A DNA stretch of 64,000 nucleotides from JAQBDA01 sp963709875 (lineage in GTDB: Bacteria > Chloroflexota > Anaerolineae > Anaerolineales > UBA4823): the NCBI GenBank assembly GCA_963709875.1, contig CAVPYB010000002.1, positions 372,001 to 436,000 on the forward strand, in the 5' to 3' direction. Both the position numbers and the translations under genes were made by a program. Positions 1-10,216 of the stretch are shown piece by piece; the first letter of the stretch is position 1; each line of letters begins with the position of its first letter. The notes beneath the pieces are model-generated. The model ran no database searches and was not told the DNA's origin. It saw nothing but the letters and a program-made list of their open reading frames with translations.

Positions 1-1637
1 CCGAGGAGCCAGCAGTCGAAGAGCAGCCCACGAGCAGCGCGGTGATCATCATCCCACAGGACCCGTTAGGCTTCAACGGTCTGGTTGCCGACACCGGGTA
101 TGAGGCGATGGTCGGCGAGCTGGTGATGCTGGCGGTATCGGAGATCGATCCGGACGGGAATGTGTATCCCGAGCTGGCAGTGGAGATCCCATCCCTCGAT
201 AACGGCGGGGTGGTGATGGACGAAGATGCCTGGACGATGGATGTGACCTGGAGGCTGCGCGAGGATGTGTATTGGGCGGATGGCGAACAGGTGACGGCAG
301 ATGACGTGATCTTCACCTGGGATGCGATCACCGACCCGGAGATGGGCATCTGGGTGGACGGCGTGGACTACACGGACAGCATCGAAAAGGTGGATGATTT
401 CACTTTCATCGTACATTACAACACCGTGTATACCTCCTACCAGACCCAATTCGGCGGTGAGAATTTCAACGTCTACCCCGAGCATTACTGCGACCCCTCC
501 CAGGGGTTTACCGCCTGGGATTGCAACCGCGAGCCGCTCAGCGATGGACCGTTCATCCTGGATGAATGGGTGACGGGGAACTTCCTGACCTTCTCGCGAA
601 ATGAGAATTATTTCGAAGACGGGAAGCCCTACATCGACCAGATCATCGTTCGCATCGTCCCAGAGCAGTCGGTACGCAAGACGATGATGGGTGAAGGGGA
701 TGCGGATATGAATATGTGGCTGTCCGAAGCCGAAGCCCAGGAGCTGTCTGAACTCGGGAATGTGTATGTGAGCAACGCGCCCTCGGAACGATGGGTGTTC
801 CGCCTGATCCCCAACCTGGTGGAGCGCGGCAGCACCGACCCTGCAGGAGCCCCGCACCCCGTGCTGGGTGACGTGCAGGTGCGCAAGGCCATCCAGGCGG
901 CGGTGGACAGCGATACGATCATCAACTCGGTCTTCCTGGGGTATCCCAAGCCGGTCTGGACGGAGTTCTTCCGCCCGCCTTATATCTGCGATGTGCCGCG
1001 CCCGGAGTACAACCCGGAGGCCGCCAAGACGATGCTGGAAGAGGCCGGCTGGAGCGATACGGATGGGGATGGCGTGCGTGAATGCCACGGCTGCAGCACA
1101 GCGGAGGAGGGCACGCTGATGGAAATCGAGCTGATGACTTATGGTGAGTACGGCGAGGAGCTAGAGCTGGCTCACCAATTGGTCGGCGAGATGCTCGGAG
1201 AAATCGGCTTCAAGATCAACCTGTCGGTCATCGAAGGCTCGGTGCTGTGGGCGGACTACGAGAGCGGCGGTCTCGAGCAGACCGGTGATTTCGACCTGAA
1301 CCTGTACGACGACGGCTATCCGGGGATCGACCCAACGGACAACCAGCTGTGGTATTACTACTACTCGGCTGCGGCTGAGCCGGATTACGGCTGGAACGTT
1401 GGGCGCTGGTCGAATGCCGATTTCGATGCCCTGCTGGATGAAGCCTACACGCTGGACGAAGAGTACCGCCAGGACCTGTTCTGCCAGATGGCTGAGATCA
1501 TGGACGTCGATCTGCCGCAGATCCTGCTCTGGTCGGCGATCGCGGCGGATGCGTTCTCCACACGGCTGGAAGGCGGGCAGTCTACCACCAACGACCTCCC
1601 GACCTGGAACGTGGCGGACTGGAAGATCACCCAGTAG
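1..1637 (+). CDS. Peptide-type ABC transporter substrate-binding protein, 5' partial
   Basis: Extracytoplasmic binding protein of the SBP_bac_5 (cluster C, DppA/OppA) family. The frame is open from the first bases of the window, which encode an acidic linker (EEPAVEEQPTSS), so the signal peptide and lipobox lie upstream and the gene is cut by the window edge. Family features visible are the YPELAVEIPSL-like entry region, a WADGEQVTADDVIFTW block and a VRKAIQAAVD helix. It ends with a single TAG and a hairpin before the permease genes. Nearby MttB-type methyltransferases and a dimethylglycine-dehydrogenase-like gene suggest that the ligand may be a methylated amine or betaine rather than a peptide. 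That ligand is inferred from context only. Confidence 0.9.
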   Translation, partial: EEPAVEEQPTSSAVIIIPQDPLGFNGLVADTGYEAMVGELVMLAVSEIDPDGNVYPELAVEIPSLDNGGVVMDEDAWTMDVTWRLREDVYWADGEQVTADDVIFTWDAITDPEMGIWVDGVDYTDSIEKVDDFTFIVHYNTVYTSYQTQFGGENFNVYPEHYCDPSQGFTAWDCNREPLSDGPFILDEWVTGNFLTFSRNENYFEDGKPYIDQIIVRIVPEQSVRKTMMGEGDADMNMWLSEAEAQELSELGNVYVSNAPSERWVFRLIPNLVERGSTDPAGAPHPVLGDVQVRKAIQAAVDSDTIINSVFLGYPKPVWTEFFRPPYICDVPRPEYNPEAAKTMLEEAGWSDTDGDGVRECHGCSTAEEGTLMEIELMTYGEYGEELELAHQLVGEMLGEIGFKINLSVIEGSVLWADYESGGLEQTGDFDLNLYDDGYPGIDPTDNQLWYYYYSAAAEPDYGWNVGRWSNADFDALLDEAYTLDEEYRQDLFCQMAEIMDVDLPQILLWSAIAADAFSTRLEGGQSTTNDLPTWNVADWKITQ

Positions 1638-1650
1638 CCTGCTGAAATAC

Positions 1651-1687
1651 GCGACAGCCACCCATTCGGTGGCTGTCGCTTTAATTT
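1651..1687 (+). terminator. Intra-operon hairpin after the binding-protein gene
   Basis: Perfect 12 bp stem (GCGACAGCCACC / GGTGGCTGTCGC) with a 5 nt loop, followed by TTTAATTT. It lies 13 bases after the binding-protein stop and 9 bases before the permease start. A partial terminator or mRNA-stabilising hairpin here is the usual way to make more binding protein than membrane subunits. Confidence 0.75.
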
Positions 1688-1695
1688 GACTGCAC

Positions 1696-2736
1696 ATGCT
1701 CAATTACATCATCCGGCGCCTGCTGCAAGCCATCCCGATGCTGCTCTTGCTGAGCGTACTGCTGTTCGCCCTGGTGAACGTTGTCCCGGGCGGGCCGCTG
1801 GCGGGATATGGGCGCACGCGGCGCATCAACCCCGAGAAGATCGAGCAGCTCAAACGCCAGTTCGGGCTGGATAAGTCCCTGCCGGTGCAGTATCTGGTGT
1901 GGCTGGCAGGCAACGATTGGATGCGCATCGATGCGGATGGGGATGGTGTTGAAGAAAGCTATGGCGAGCGGCGCGGCATCCTGCGCGGGGATTTTGGCTT
2001 CTCCTTCCGCAGCCGCAAGCCGGTGATGGAGGAGATCGGCGACCGGTTCAAGAACACGGTGTATCTGATGAGCATCACCCTGCTGGTGGTGGCGTTGATT
2101 GCCATCCCTGTTGGGGTTATCTCAGCCATCAAGCAGTATTCATGGTTCGACATCAGCGCCACCACGCTTTCATTCATGGGGCAGGCTATCCCCGAGTTCT
2201 GGCTTGGGTTGATCCTGGTGCTGGTCTTCTATACCTGGCTGGACAACCCGGTCACGGGAGAATCGCTCCTGCCGGCAGGGGGGATGTACACCCTGGGGGC
2301 GGATTTTTCCGTGCTCGACCGGGTCAGGCACCTGATCCTGCCGGTGACGATGGGCATGGTCGGGTGGGTGGCGTGGTATTCGCGCTTCCTGCGCTCATCC
2401 ATGCTGGAGGTCATCCACCAGGATTACGTGCGCACGGCGCGAGCCAAGGGGCAGATCGAGCGCAAGGTGATATTCAACCACGCTCTCAAGAATGCCTTGA
2501 TCCCCCTGGTGACCCTATTCGCGCTGGATTTCCCATATATCTTCACCGGCTCGATCTATGTCGAGCTGATCTTCTCCTGGCCCGGCATGGGGCGCTTGTT
2601 TTACGATGCCGCCGTGCACCGGGATTACCCGCTCTTGATGGGCATCCTGGTGATCAGCGCCGGATTCATTATTATCTGCAACCTGCTCGCCGACCTGGCT
2701 TACGCTTACCTTGACCCGCGGGTGCGCTATGACTGA
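1696..2736 (+). CDS. ABC transporter permease, DppB-like
   Basis: Inner-membrane subunit of the peptide/nickel-type importer, 346 aa. The N-terminus (MLNYIIRRLLQAIPMLLLLS) is the typical first membrane helix of DppB/OppB proteins, followed by the GLDKSLPVQYLVWL family segment. A large periplasmic insert and about five further helices follow. The cytoplasmic coupling loop is RTARAKGQIERKVIFNHALKN. The gene overlaps the next permease by 8 bp, so the two are translationally coupled. Substrate is not determined by this subunit. Confidence 0.92.
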   Translation: MLNYIIRRLLQAIPMLLLLSVLLFALVNVVPGGPLAGYGRTRRINPEKIEQLKRQFGLDKSLPVQYLVWLAGNDWMRIDADGDGVEESYGERRGILRGDFGFSFRSRKPVMEEIGDRFKNTVYLMSITLLVVALIAIPVGVISAIKQYSWFDISATTLSFMGQAIPEFWLGLILVLVFYTWLDNPVTGESLLPAGGMYTLGADFSVLDRVRHLILPVTMGMVGWVAWYSRFLRSSMLEVIHQDYVRTARAKGQIERKVIFNHALKNALIPLVTLFALDFPYIFTGSIYVELIFSWPGMGRLFYDAAVHRDYPLLMGILVISAGFIIICNLLADLAYAYLDPRVRYD

Positions 2737-3691
2737 GGCGGCGGTGCGATCACCCGGCGGACCGGGGATGGATCCCGGCATCCCGGAACTGCAGGACCGC
2801 CTGCAGCAAGCCAGCATGGGGCGGCTGGTGTGGCGCAGATTCCGGCGCCACCCCGGGGCATTGGCGGGTACGGTGGTGCTGGTGGTAATCATCCTGAGCT
2901 GTTTGCTGGCATTCCTGTCGCCGTACGACCCGGTCAAGTCCGACATCAGCAACCGCCTGCAGCCACCCTCGCTGGAGCATCCGTTTGGAACAGATGCCCT
3001 GGGGCGCGACCTGCTGACCCGCGTGCTGTATGGAGGGCGGATCTCGCTGCTGGTCGGGTTCATGGTGGTTGTCATAACGCTGGTGATCGGTGTGCCGCTG
3101 GGTGCAATTGCCGGATATTACGGCGGCTGGGTGGATGACATGCTGATGCGGATCATCGATTCGGCGCTGGCGCTGCCTTCCTTGATGGTCTTGATCCTGC
3201 TCTCTGCGATCTTGCGCGAAATTGACGCGCCCTTCCTGCAGCGCAACAACGTCTTCACGATCGCATTCGTGATCGGCATCCTGTCGTGGATGACCATCGC
3301 CCGGCTGGTGCGGGCAATATTTCTCACCCTGCGGGAGATGGAATACGCCACCGCTGCACGCGCGCTGGGCGCTTCGAACTACCGCATCATCGCCAGCGAG
3401 ATCCTACCCAACGGGTTTGGACCGATCATCGTCGAGTCGACGCTAGAAATCGGGTGGGCGATCATGGAGGAATCGGGGCTGTCCTTCCTTGGGTTTGGCA
3501 TCCAGCCACCCACCCCAAGCTGGGGCAACCTGCTCAACGACGCGGTCGAACATCTGGTCAAGCACCCCTGGCTGGCGATCTTCCCGGGGATCTTCATTTT
3601 CCTGACCATCATCTCGGTCAACTATATCGGCGACGGGCTGCGGGATGCCCTCGACCCGTACAAAATCCTCCGGCAGATCGATGAAATCTAA
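2729..3691 (+). CDS. ABC transporter permease, DppC-like
   Basis: Second membrane subunit, about 320 aa from the ATG at 2729, which overlaps the end of the DppB-like gene. An upstream TTG at 2711 is possible but less likely. The N-terminal OppC_N region (GRLVWRRFRRHPGALAGTVVL) is followed by the typical periplasmic DPVKSDISNRLQPPSLEHPF block, where the family has its FGTDALGRDLLTRVLYGGR motif. The coupling loop is EYATAARALGASNYRIIASE. It pairs with the preceding permease and the two ATPases at 8.1 to 10.2 kb. Confidence 0.92.
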   Translation: MTEAAVRSPGGPGMDPGIPELQDRLQQASMGRLVWRRFRRHPGALAGTVVLVVIILSCLLAFLSPYDPVKSDISNRLQPPSLEHPFGTDALGRDLLTRVLYGGRISLLVGFMVVVITLVIGVPLGAIAGYYGGWVDDMLMRIIDSALALPSLMVLILLSAILREIDAPFLQRNNVFTIAFVIGILSWMTIARLVRAIFLTLREMEYATAARALGASNYRIIASEILPNGFGPIIVESTLEIGWAIMEESGLSFLGFGIQPPTPSWGNLLNDAVEHLVKHPWLAIFPGIFIFLTIISVNYIGDGLRDALDPYKILRQIDEI

Positions 3692-3753
3692 TTCATTGGG
3701 AATCACAACAATTCGCAGAGAGCCAGAAATCTGAAGCAAGGAGCAGAAACATC

Positions 3754-5202
3754 ATGGAGCACCCACCCATCGAACCGATCGTGACTGCCTACAAACTCAA
3801 CTTCCTGAGCGAGATGCAGCTCGACGACCTGCAGTCGGCCACCCTGACCGTGCTGGAGCAGGTCGGGGTGCAGTTCCACTCGAAGCTGGCGCGGGCGATA
3901 TTTGCAGAGCATGGCGCAGATGTAAACGAAGAGACTCGGACGGTGAGGATGCCGCGCGAACTGGTGCGGAAAGCCATGTCCACGGTGCCGCGCTACCCGG
4001 TGCTGGGAGCACGTGACCCAGGTCTGGACCTGGTCACACAAGAGGGAGTGACATACTTCACCAACGATGGCTGCGGTCACCAGACGGTCGATTTCGTGAC
4101 CGGTGAGACCCGCGCCTCTACCAAGGCAGACGTGGCGATGATGGCGCGCATCGAAGACTACCTGCCCTCGATCTCGTTCTTTTGGACGATCGTCAGCGCG
4201 CAGGACTGCGGGCACACCGCCACGCTGCACGAGATCGAAGCTGCCTGGCAGAACTGCAGCAAGCACTACCAGAGCGTGACCATGATGGGCGCAGATCGCG
4301 CCCGCTACGCAGTCGAGATGGCGACGGTGCTGCGGGGAAGCCCTGAAGAAGTCCGCCGCAGACCGCCGCTATCGATGATCTGCTGCACGATTGCCCCGCT
4401 GATCCAGGACCAGGAAGCAATCGAAAGCGCGCTGGTGTTCGCGGAGGCCGGTCTGCCGGTGGTGTTCATGTCCATGCCAACGATGGGGACGACAGCGCCG
4501 GCAACGTATGCAGGCGCCCTGACCGTCGGTGACGCGGAAGTGATCAGCGCGGCGGTGCTGATGCAACTTGCCAGCCCGGGCGCGCCAGTCTTCCATTCCC
4601 TGCTGCACGCCTGGGCAGACCCGCGCACCGCGGCTTACGTGGGCTACCCGCTGGATTCGCGCGCCCGCTATGCTCCGGTGGAGATGGCCCATCACTGGGG
4701 TATGCCAGCCCTGGGTGGGGCATTCGGCACAGAGAGTCCCGAGCTGGACAGCTGGCAATCCGCGGCGGAGATCGCCAGCGACCCGCTGCTGGTGGCGCTG
4801 GCAGGCGCAGAGATCGTCACCGGCATCGGACTGCGGGATACCTATACCCTGCTCTACCCGGAGGCGATCATCCTGGATGCCGATATCTACCAGCGGGCAC
4901 GCTATTCGCTGATGGAGATGCATGTCAGCCCTGAAGAGTTGGCAGTAGAGGTGATTGCCGCGGTTGGACCGGCTGGTCACTACCTGAAACAGAAGCACAC
5001 CCGCACGCATATGCGCAATGCCCTGGTACGGGCAGTCACCCACCAATTAGATGCCGAAGGCAAATACCGGAACCCACGCCAGGTAGCCCGGGAAAATGTG
5101 AACTGGATCCTGGAGAACCACCGACCAGAACCATTGGAGGCAGCCATCCAGAAAGAACTGAAGTGGATCATCAAAACTGCTGCGCGCGAAATCCAAGGAT
5201 AG
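3754..5202 (+). CDS. MttB-family (trimethylamine methyltransferase-like) protein 1
   Basis: 482 aa member of the MttB superfamily, TIM-barrel enzymes that transfer a methyl group from methylated amines to a corrinoid protein. No in-frame amber codon occurs, so it belongs to the non-pyrrolysine branch, which includes glycine betaine methyltransferase MtgB. An AAGGAGCAG Shine-Dalgarno lies upstream of the ATG. It is about as long as other family members and begins with the QLDDLQSATLTVLEQVGV block shared with the next gene. No corrinoid protein gene is in the window, so the partner must be encoded elsewhere, or the enzyme works differently. Substrate is unknown; a quaternary or tertiary amine imported by the flanking transporter is the best guess. 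Confidence 0.85.
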   Translation: MEHPPIEPIVTAYKLNFLSEMQLDDLQSATLTVLEQVGVQFHSKLARAIFAEHGADVNEETRTVRMPRELVRKAMSTVPRYPVLGARDPGLDLVTQEGVTYFTNDGCGHQTVDFVTGETRASTKADVAMMARIEDYLPSISFFWTIVSAQDCGHTATLHEIEAAWQNCSKHYQSVTMMGADRARYAVEMATVLRGSPEEVRRRPPLSMICCTIAPLIQDQEAIESALVFAEAGLPVVFMSMPTMGTTAPATYAGALTVGDAEVISAAVLMQLASPGAPVFHSLLHAWADPRTAAYVGYPLDSRARYAPVEMAHHWGMPALGGAFGTESPELDSWQSAAEIASDPLLVALAGAEIVTGIGLRDTYTLLYPEAIILDADIYQRARYSLMEMHVSPEELAVEVIAAVGPAGHYLKQKHTRTHMRNALVRAVTHQLDAEGKYRNPRQVARENVNWILENHRPEPLEAAIQKELKWIIKTAAREIQG

Positions 5203-5208
5203 AGACCC

Positions 5209-6668
5209 ATGACGTTCAGCGAAACACCTAAACTGCAACCCATCGCCCCAAGCTACCGGCTGCGGATCTTGAGCGACGAGCAGCTGGATGATTTCCAATC
5301 TGCTACCCTGGAGATCCTGAAGGAGACCGGCATCCACTGTCCCTCCGAGAAAGCCTTGCATATCTACGCGGATCACGGGGCGGCGGTGGACTTCGAGACG
5401 CAGATTGTCAAGCTGTCACCTGAAGTGGTCTTGGATGCAATTTCGCACGCCCCGCGCCATTACAGGATGGGGGCACGGTCGCCGGAATTCGACCTGGTGC
5501 TAGACGGGAAGCACTTCTACTGCTCGACAGATGGCTGCGGCACCGAGGTGATCGACTTCAACTCCCGCCAGCGGCGCACATCCACCAAGGAGGACGTAGC
5601 CCAGATGGCGCGCATGGCGGATTACCTGAGCTCGATCGGGTTCTACTGGCCGATGGTCAGCGCCCAGGATTACCCTGCCATCGCCCCCTTGCACGAGCTG
5701 GAGGCTTCTTTAATAACACGGTTAAACACATCCAGACTGAGACTGTCATGGATGAGAGCATGGCGCGCTATGCGGTCGAGATGGCAACCATCATCGCCGG
5801 GGATGAGGCCACGCGGCGGGAACGACCACCGCTCTCCAGCCTGGTCTGCACCATCGCGCCGCTGGGGCAGGATAAAGGCGGCATGGAATCGGCGCTGGTG
5901 TTCGCGGAAGCCGGGCTGCCGGTCGGATTCATGTCGATGGCGAACGTGGGCTCGACCGGACCGGCGACCATTGCGGGGACGCTGGTGGCAGCGGACGCCG
6001 AGATCGTGGCGGCGATGGTCCTGATCCAGATGGCATTCCCGGGCGCGCCGACCTACCATTCGATGATGCCCGGGATCATGCACCCGCGCACCGGCGGCTA
6101 CCTGGCAACCGCCTGGGAAGGCGAGCTGCCTTACGCCATCGGTGTGGAGCTAGCGCATCGCTGGGGTGTGCCCACCTTGGCAGGGGTGTTCGCCACAGAT
6201 GCGATGGTGCCCGGGTGGCAGTCTGCGGCAGAGGCAGCCGCCTACCTGCTGTTGTGCGCCCTGGTGGGCGCGGATACCGGAGCCGGGTTGGGTCTGGTCG
6301 AGTCGTGCACCCTGCTGTACCCGGAAGCCGTGGTACTGGATACAGACATCTACCACCAGATCCGGGTCGAGGCACGCGGCATCGACACCAGCCGCAGCGC
6401 AATGGCGCTGGATGTGATCAGTGCAGTGGGACCGCGCGGCCATTTCTTGCGCCACAAACACACCCGCGAGCATATGCGCAAGCTGGAATTCTCCGACCTG
6501 AGCGCGCAGCCCGGTCCTGCAGGCGGCTATAAAGACCCTGTGGAGGTGGCACGCGAGAAAGCGGCCTCGATCCTGGAAAACCACCACCCGCAGCCGTTGA
6601 GCGACGAGCAGCAGGCAGAGCTTAAGCGCGTGATCGATGCCGCCAGCCGGGAGTTCGGCGCAACATAG
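5209..6668 (+). CDS. MttB-family protein 2, with apparent frameshift
   Basis: Paralogue of the preceding gene and collinear with it over its whole length. The reading frame breaks near 5710: up to HELEAS it is read in one frame, and from NNTVKHIQTETVMDESMARYAVEM onward in another. Adding one T to the TTT run at 5709 to 5711 restores a continuous protein of about 486 aa that aligns with HEIEAAWQNCSKHYQSVTMM in paralogue 1. The rest of the gene is well conserved, so a sequencing indel or a very recent mutation is more likely than an old pseudogene. Function as for paralogue 1; no amber codon in frame. Confidence 0.8.
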
Positions 6669-6683
6669 ACAAGGAAACAGCGA

Positions 6684-8123
6684 TTGGAAACCCTGATACG
6701 CGTGCTCTCCGATGAGGAGCGCCACAAGGTACACGATACCAGCCTGAATATCCTGGCAAACACAGGAGTCAGGGTGGATTCAGCCCGGGCACGCGAGCTG
6801 CTGAGAGATGCCGGGGCGTCAGTCTCTGAAAGCAGCCATATCGTCCACATGCCGCGCGATCTGGTCGAAGCTGCCCTGCGGCAGGTACCGAAAAACCTGT
6901 CCCTGGGGGCACGACGACCGGGCTGGAGCCTGACGATGAACAGCGGTGAGTGTTCGCTGGTCGCGGACGGAGCCGGAATTTCGGTCATCGACCGAAAAAC
7001 AGGAGAACACCGCCCGACCACATACCAGGACTGGCTGGAGGCCACCCGTCTGATCGACGCCCTGGACGAGATCGGCGTGTATTGGACGATGACGCAGGGA
7101 CCAGAAAGCATCGGGACCGTACCAGAGATGGTTAAGTTCTGGCAGCAACTGTTCAGGAATTTCTCCAAGCACGTACAGGAACCGATCACAAAAGTGGATT
7201 ATGTGCCGTGGTTCCTGGAAGTGCTGCAGGTCATCTTCGGCGACCGGGAGGCGATCCGGACCACGCACCCCTACTCGTTCCTGGTCTGCCCGCAGTCGCC
7301 GTTAGTGATCGACAAGCAATTCACGGATGTTTACCTGGAGCTGGCAGGCTGGGATATCCCGGCCGCGATCATGCCCATGCCGCTGATGGGGGGTACTGCA
7401 CCGGGAAATAAAATCTCTACCATCGTATTGGGGAACTGCGAGACACTGGCTATGCTGACCCTGGTACAGGCTGCCGACCCGGGTGTGCCGGTTATCTACG
7501 CCCCCGTGCTGGCCGTGATCAACCCGCGCACGGGTCTGTACAGCGGCGGAGCCATCGAGAACGCGGTGATGAACAGCGCGGCAATCGAGATGGCGCGCTA
7601 CTACGGGCTGCCAGTCGAAGGGTCCGGTGGAGGGACCGACCATTACACCCCCGGCATCCAGGCAGGCTACGAACGCGCCTTAACATCGATCATGCCGGTG
7701 CTTTCCTGGCCAGACCTGTTCGTGGGACCTGGATTGCTGGGCGGCTCGATGATCCTTTCGCTGGAGCAGATCCTGATCGATATCGAAATCTTTCACATGA
7801 ACCGCCAGGCGCACCTCGGGATCAACACCGATGGTGACAGGTGGCTGGATGAAATCATCGACAAGGTAGGACCGGCGGGCAATTACTTAGCCGAGCGCTC
7901 CACAGTGCAGGGCATCCGTTCGGGAGGCTGGCTGGTCGAGCGGCTGGGCGTACACGTGCCCTTCAACACCTGGAAAGCTGCGGGAGAGCCCTCGCTGAGG
8001 GACGAAGCCAGGGAGAAGGTTGACAGCCTGCTGGCCACGCACAAACCTCTCCCATTCAGTGCCGAGATCGAGGGCGAGCTGGAGCTGATCCTGCACAAAG
8101 CACAGGCCGCGGAAGATGGATAG
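6684..8123 (+). CDS. MttB-family protein 3
   Basis: 479 aa MttB-superfamily protein, more distant from the two upstream copies (start METLIRVLSDEERHKVHDTSLNILANTGV). The start is a TTG preceded by AAGGAAACAG, 15 bases after the previous gene. The shared barrel features include GGTAPGNKISTIVLGNCETL, matching GTTAPATYAGALTVGDAEV in copy 1. Its C-terminus overlaps the downstream ATPase gene by 8 bp, which places all three methyltransferases in one transcript with the transporter. Three paralogues may act on different methylated substrates or on successive demethylations; this is inference. Confidence 0.85.
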   Translation: METLIRVLSDEERHKVHDTSLNILANTGVRVDSARARELLRDAGASVSESSHIVHMPRDLVEAALRQVPKNLSLGARRPGWSLTMNSGECSLVADGAGISVIDRKTGEHRPTTYQDWLEATRLIDALDEIGVYWTMTQGPESIGTVPEMVKFWQQLFRNFSKHVQEPITKVDYVPWFLEVLQVIFGDREAIRTTHPYSFLVCPQSPLVIDKQFTDVYLELAGWDIPAAIMPMPLMGGTAPGNKISTIVLGNCETLAMLTLVQAADPGVPVIYAPVLAVINPRTGLYSGGAIENAVMNSAAIEMARYYGLPVEGSGGGTDHYTPGIQAGYERALTSIMPVLSWPDLFVGPGLLGGSMILSLEQILIDIEIFHMNRQAHLGINTDGDRWLDEIIDKVGPAGNYLAERSTVQGIRSGGWLVERLGVHVPFNTWKAAGEPSLRDEAREKVDSLLATHKPLPFSAEIEGELELILHKAQAAEDG

Positions 8124-9171
8124 AACGCCGATCCAGGCAAACGACCCGCCGCTGCTGGAGGTCGCGGACTTGAGGACGTATTTCTTCACCGAGGATGGCG
8201 TGGTGCGGGGTGCGGACGGGGTCGATTTCTACCTCGACAAGGGAGAGATCCTGGGCATCGTCGGCGAGTCGGGCAGCGGGAAGAGCGTCACCGCGCTGTC
8301 GATCATGCGCCTGATCGGCGTGCCGGGGCGCATCGTGGGCGGCGAGATCGCGTTCGAGGGGACAAGCCTGCTGAGGCTGCCGGACGCAGATATGAGAGAC
8401 CTGCGCGGCAAACATATCTCGATGATCTTCCAGCAGCCGCAGACGAGCCTGAACCCGGTCTACACGATCGGCAGCCAGCTGGCCGAGACCTTCGACATCC
8501 ATACGGAGCTGGACAGGCGCAAAGCATGGGAGCAGTCGGTCGAGCTGCTGCGCACCGTCGGAATCCCAGACCCGGAAAAGAAAGCATACGCCTACCCGCA
8601 CGAAATGTCCGGCGGGCAGGCGCAGCGGGTGATGATCGCCATGGCACTGGCGCTGCAGCCCAAGATCTTGATCGCCGACGAGCCCACCACCGCCCTGGAC
8701 GTGACCATCCAGGCTCAAATCCTCCAGCTGATGCTGGACCTGCGCGATCAATTGGGCACGGCGGTCATCCTGATCACCCACGACCTGGGGGTGATCGCAG
8801 AGACCGCCGACCGGGTGGCAGTCATGTACGCCGGACAGATCGTCGAACATGCGGAGGTGGTCGAGCTTTTCGAGAATCCCCTGCACCCTTATACACAGGG
8901 ATTGATCTGCTCTATCCCGGTGCTGGGCGAGAGCCGGGAGCGCCTGGACGTGATCCCAGGGGTGGTGCCGAATATGATCAACTTACCACCGGGCTGTCGC
9001 TTTGCACCACGCTGCAGCGCGCGGGTAGAGTACGAGCTTTCAATCTGTATGGAAGCCGACCCGGAAAACCTATCCGTCCGACCGGGGCATTCTGTGCGCT
9101 GCTGGCTCTACCAGGATGGCGAAGGACACCAGGCTCCAATACCGGCTAAGAATGTGAGCAGGGATGGGTGA
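8116..9171 (+). CDS. ABC transporter ATP-binding protein, DppD-like
   Basis: 351 aa ATPase of the peptide/nickel importer family. Walker A is GESGSGKS at about residues 50 to 57, the signature is MSGGQAQRV, and Walker B is ILIADEPTTALD. The C-terminal oligopeptide/dipeptide extension carries the GCRFAPRCSARVEYEL segment with cysteines typical of DppD/OppD. The ATG overlaps the end of the third methyltransferase gene, and its own end overlaps the DppF-like gene by 8 bp. Acts at the cytoplasmic face with the two permeases of 1.7 to 3.7 kb. Confidence 0.93.
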   Translation: MDRTPIQANDPPLLEVADLRTYFFTEDGVVRGADGVDFYLDKGEILGIVGESGSGKSVTALSIMRLIGVPGRIVGGEIAFEGTSLLRLPDADMRDLRGKHISMIFQQPQTSLNPVYTIGSQLAETFDIHTELDRRKAWEQSVELLRTVGIPDPEKKAYAYPHEMSGGQAQRVMIAMALALQPKILIADEPTTALDVTIQAQILQLMLDLRDQLGTAVILITHDLGVIAETADRVAVMYAGQIVEHAEVVELFENPLHPYTQGLICSIPVLGESRERLDVIPGVVPNMINLPPGCRFAPRCSARVEYELSICMEADPENLSVRPGHSVRCWLYQDGEGHQAPIPAKNVSRDG

Positions 9172-10168
9172 GATCCCGATGACAACTGCACCGAATATGA
9201 ACGGCAGCAGAGACCTAGTCCAGGTCAGAGACCTGGTTAAGTATTTCCCGGTGCGGGCGGGCGTATTCAAACGGGTGGTGGCATGGGTGCAGGCAGTCGA
9301 CGGGATCAGCTTCACCATCAAGCAGGGAGAGACCCTGGGGCTGGTGGGCGAATCAGGCTGCGGGAAGAGCACCATCGGGCAGACGATGCTGCGCCTGATC
9401 AAAGCCACGAGCGGGAATGTGGTCTTCGACGACCAGGAGGTCTTCTCGCTCAGCCGTTCGGAGATAAAGAACCTGCGGCGCGATATGCAGATCGTCTTCC
9501 AGGACCCGTACGCTTCGCTCAACCCGCGCCGACCGATCGGTCATTCGATCATGGCAGGTCTGGATATCCATAAGATCGGCACGCCCCGGGAACGGGGTGA
9601 GATCGTCCTGGAGATGCTGAACAAAGTCGGGCTGGAAGAGTACCACGCCAACCGCTACCCGCACGAGTTCTCCGGCGGGCAGCGACAGCGCATCGGCATC
9701 GCGCGCGCCCTGGCACTGCACCCGAAATTCATTATCTGCGACGAGCCGGTATCCGCCCTGGATGTATCGATCCAGTCCCAGGTGCTCAACCTGCTCAAGG
9801 ACCTGCAGGATGAGCTCGGGCTGACTTACCTGTTCATCGCCCACAACCTGTCGGTGGTGGAGCATATCTCCGACCGTGTGGCAGTGATGTACCTGGGCAA
9901 GATCGTCGAACTGGCTCCCAAGGCTGACCTGTTCCGCAGCCCGCTGCATCCCTACACCCAGGCGTTGATCTCCGCCATACCGATCCCCAAACCCAGATCG
10001 AAGCGCGAGCACATCATCCTGCAGGGAGAGGTGCCCAGCCCGCTGAACCCACCCTCGGGCTGCCGCTTCCACCCACGCTGCCCGATCGCAACCCGGGAAT
10101 GCCAGCAGCAGGAACCGGAGTTCAAAGAGCACAGCCCCGGTCATTGGGTGGCATGCATCCACGCATAG
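9164..10168 (+). CDS. ABC transporter ATP-binding protein, DppF-like
   Basis: Second ATPase of the importer, 334 aa from the ATG at 9164 (an ATG at 9179 is an alternative). Walker A GESGCGKST is at about residues 62 to 70, the signature is FSGGQRQRIGIARAL, and Walker B is FIICDEPVSALD. The C-terminal extension has GCRFHPRCPIATRECQ. The segment RAGVFKRVVAWVQAVDGIS is typical of DppF/OppF. It completes a five-gene transporter interrupted by the three mttB-like genes. Confidence 0.93.
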   Translation: MGEIPMTTAPNMNGSRDLVQVRDLVKYFPVRAGVFKRVVAWVQAVDGISFTIKQGETLGLVGESGCGKSTIGQTMLRLIKATSGNVVFDDQEVFSLSRSEIKNLRRDMQIVFQDPYASLNPRRPIGHSIMAGLDIHKIGTPRERGEIVLEMLNKVGLEEYHANRYPHEFSGGQRQRIGIARALALHPKFIICDEPVSALDVSIQSQVLNLLKDLQDELGLTYLFIAHNLSVVEHISDRVAVMYLGKIVELAPKADLFRSPLHPYTQALISAIPIPKPRSKREHIILQGEVPSPLNPPSGCRFHPRCPIATRECQQQEPEFKEHSPGHWVACIHA

Positions 10169-10216
10169 GCCAGTAATCCGTCTTATCCAGTCAAAGGCAT
10201 CATCGAGGAACTCCAT

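Noticed and set aside
66..1088. Long minus strand open frame opposite the binding-protein gene
   Set aside because: It is an antisense shadow of a clear SBP_bac_5 gene, with no family match or ribosome site; such shadows are common at this GC content.
5709..5711. Programmed frameshifting in mttB-like 2
   Set aside because: No classical slippery heptamer with a downstream structure was seen, and the paralogue is read straight through; a simple indel is more likely.
3754..8123. Pyrrolysine-type MttB genes
   Set aside because: No in-frame TAG is needed to read any of the three genes, and the one frame break in copy 2 is explained by a missing T, not by an amber codon.
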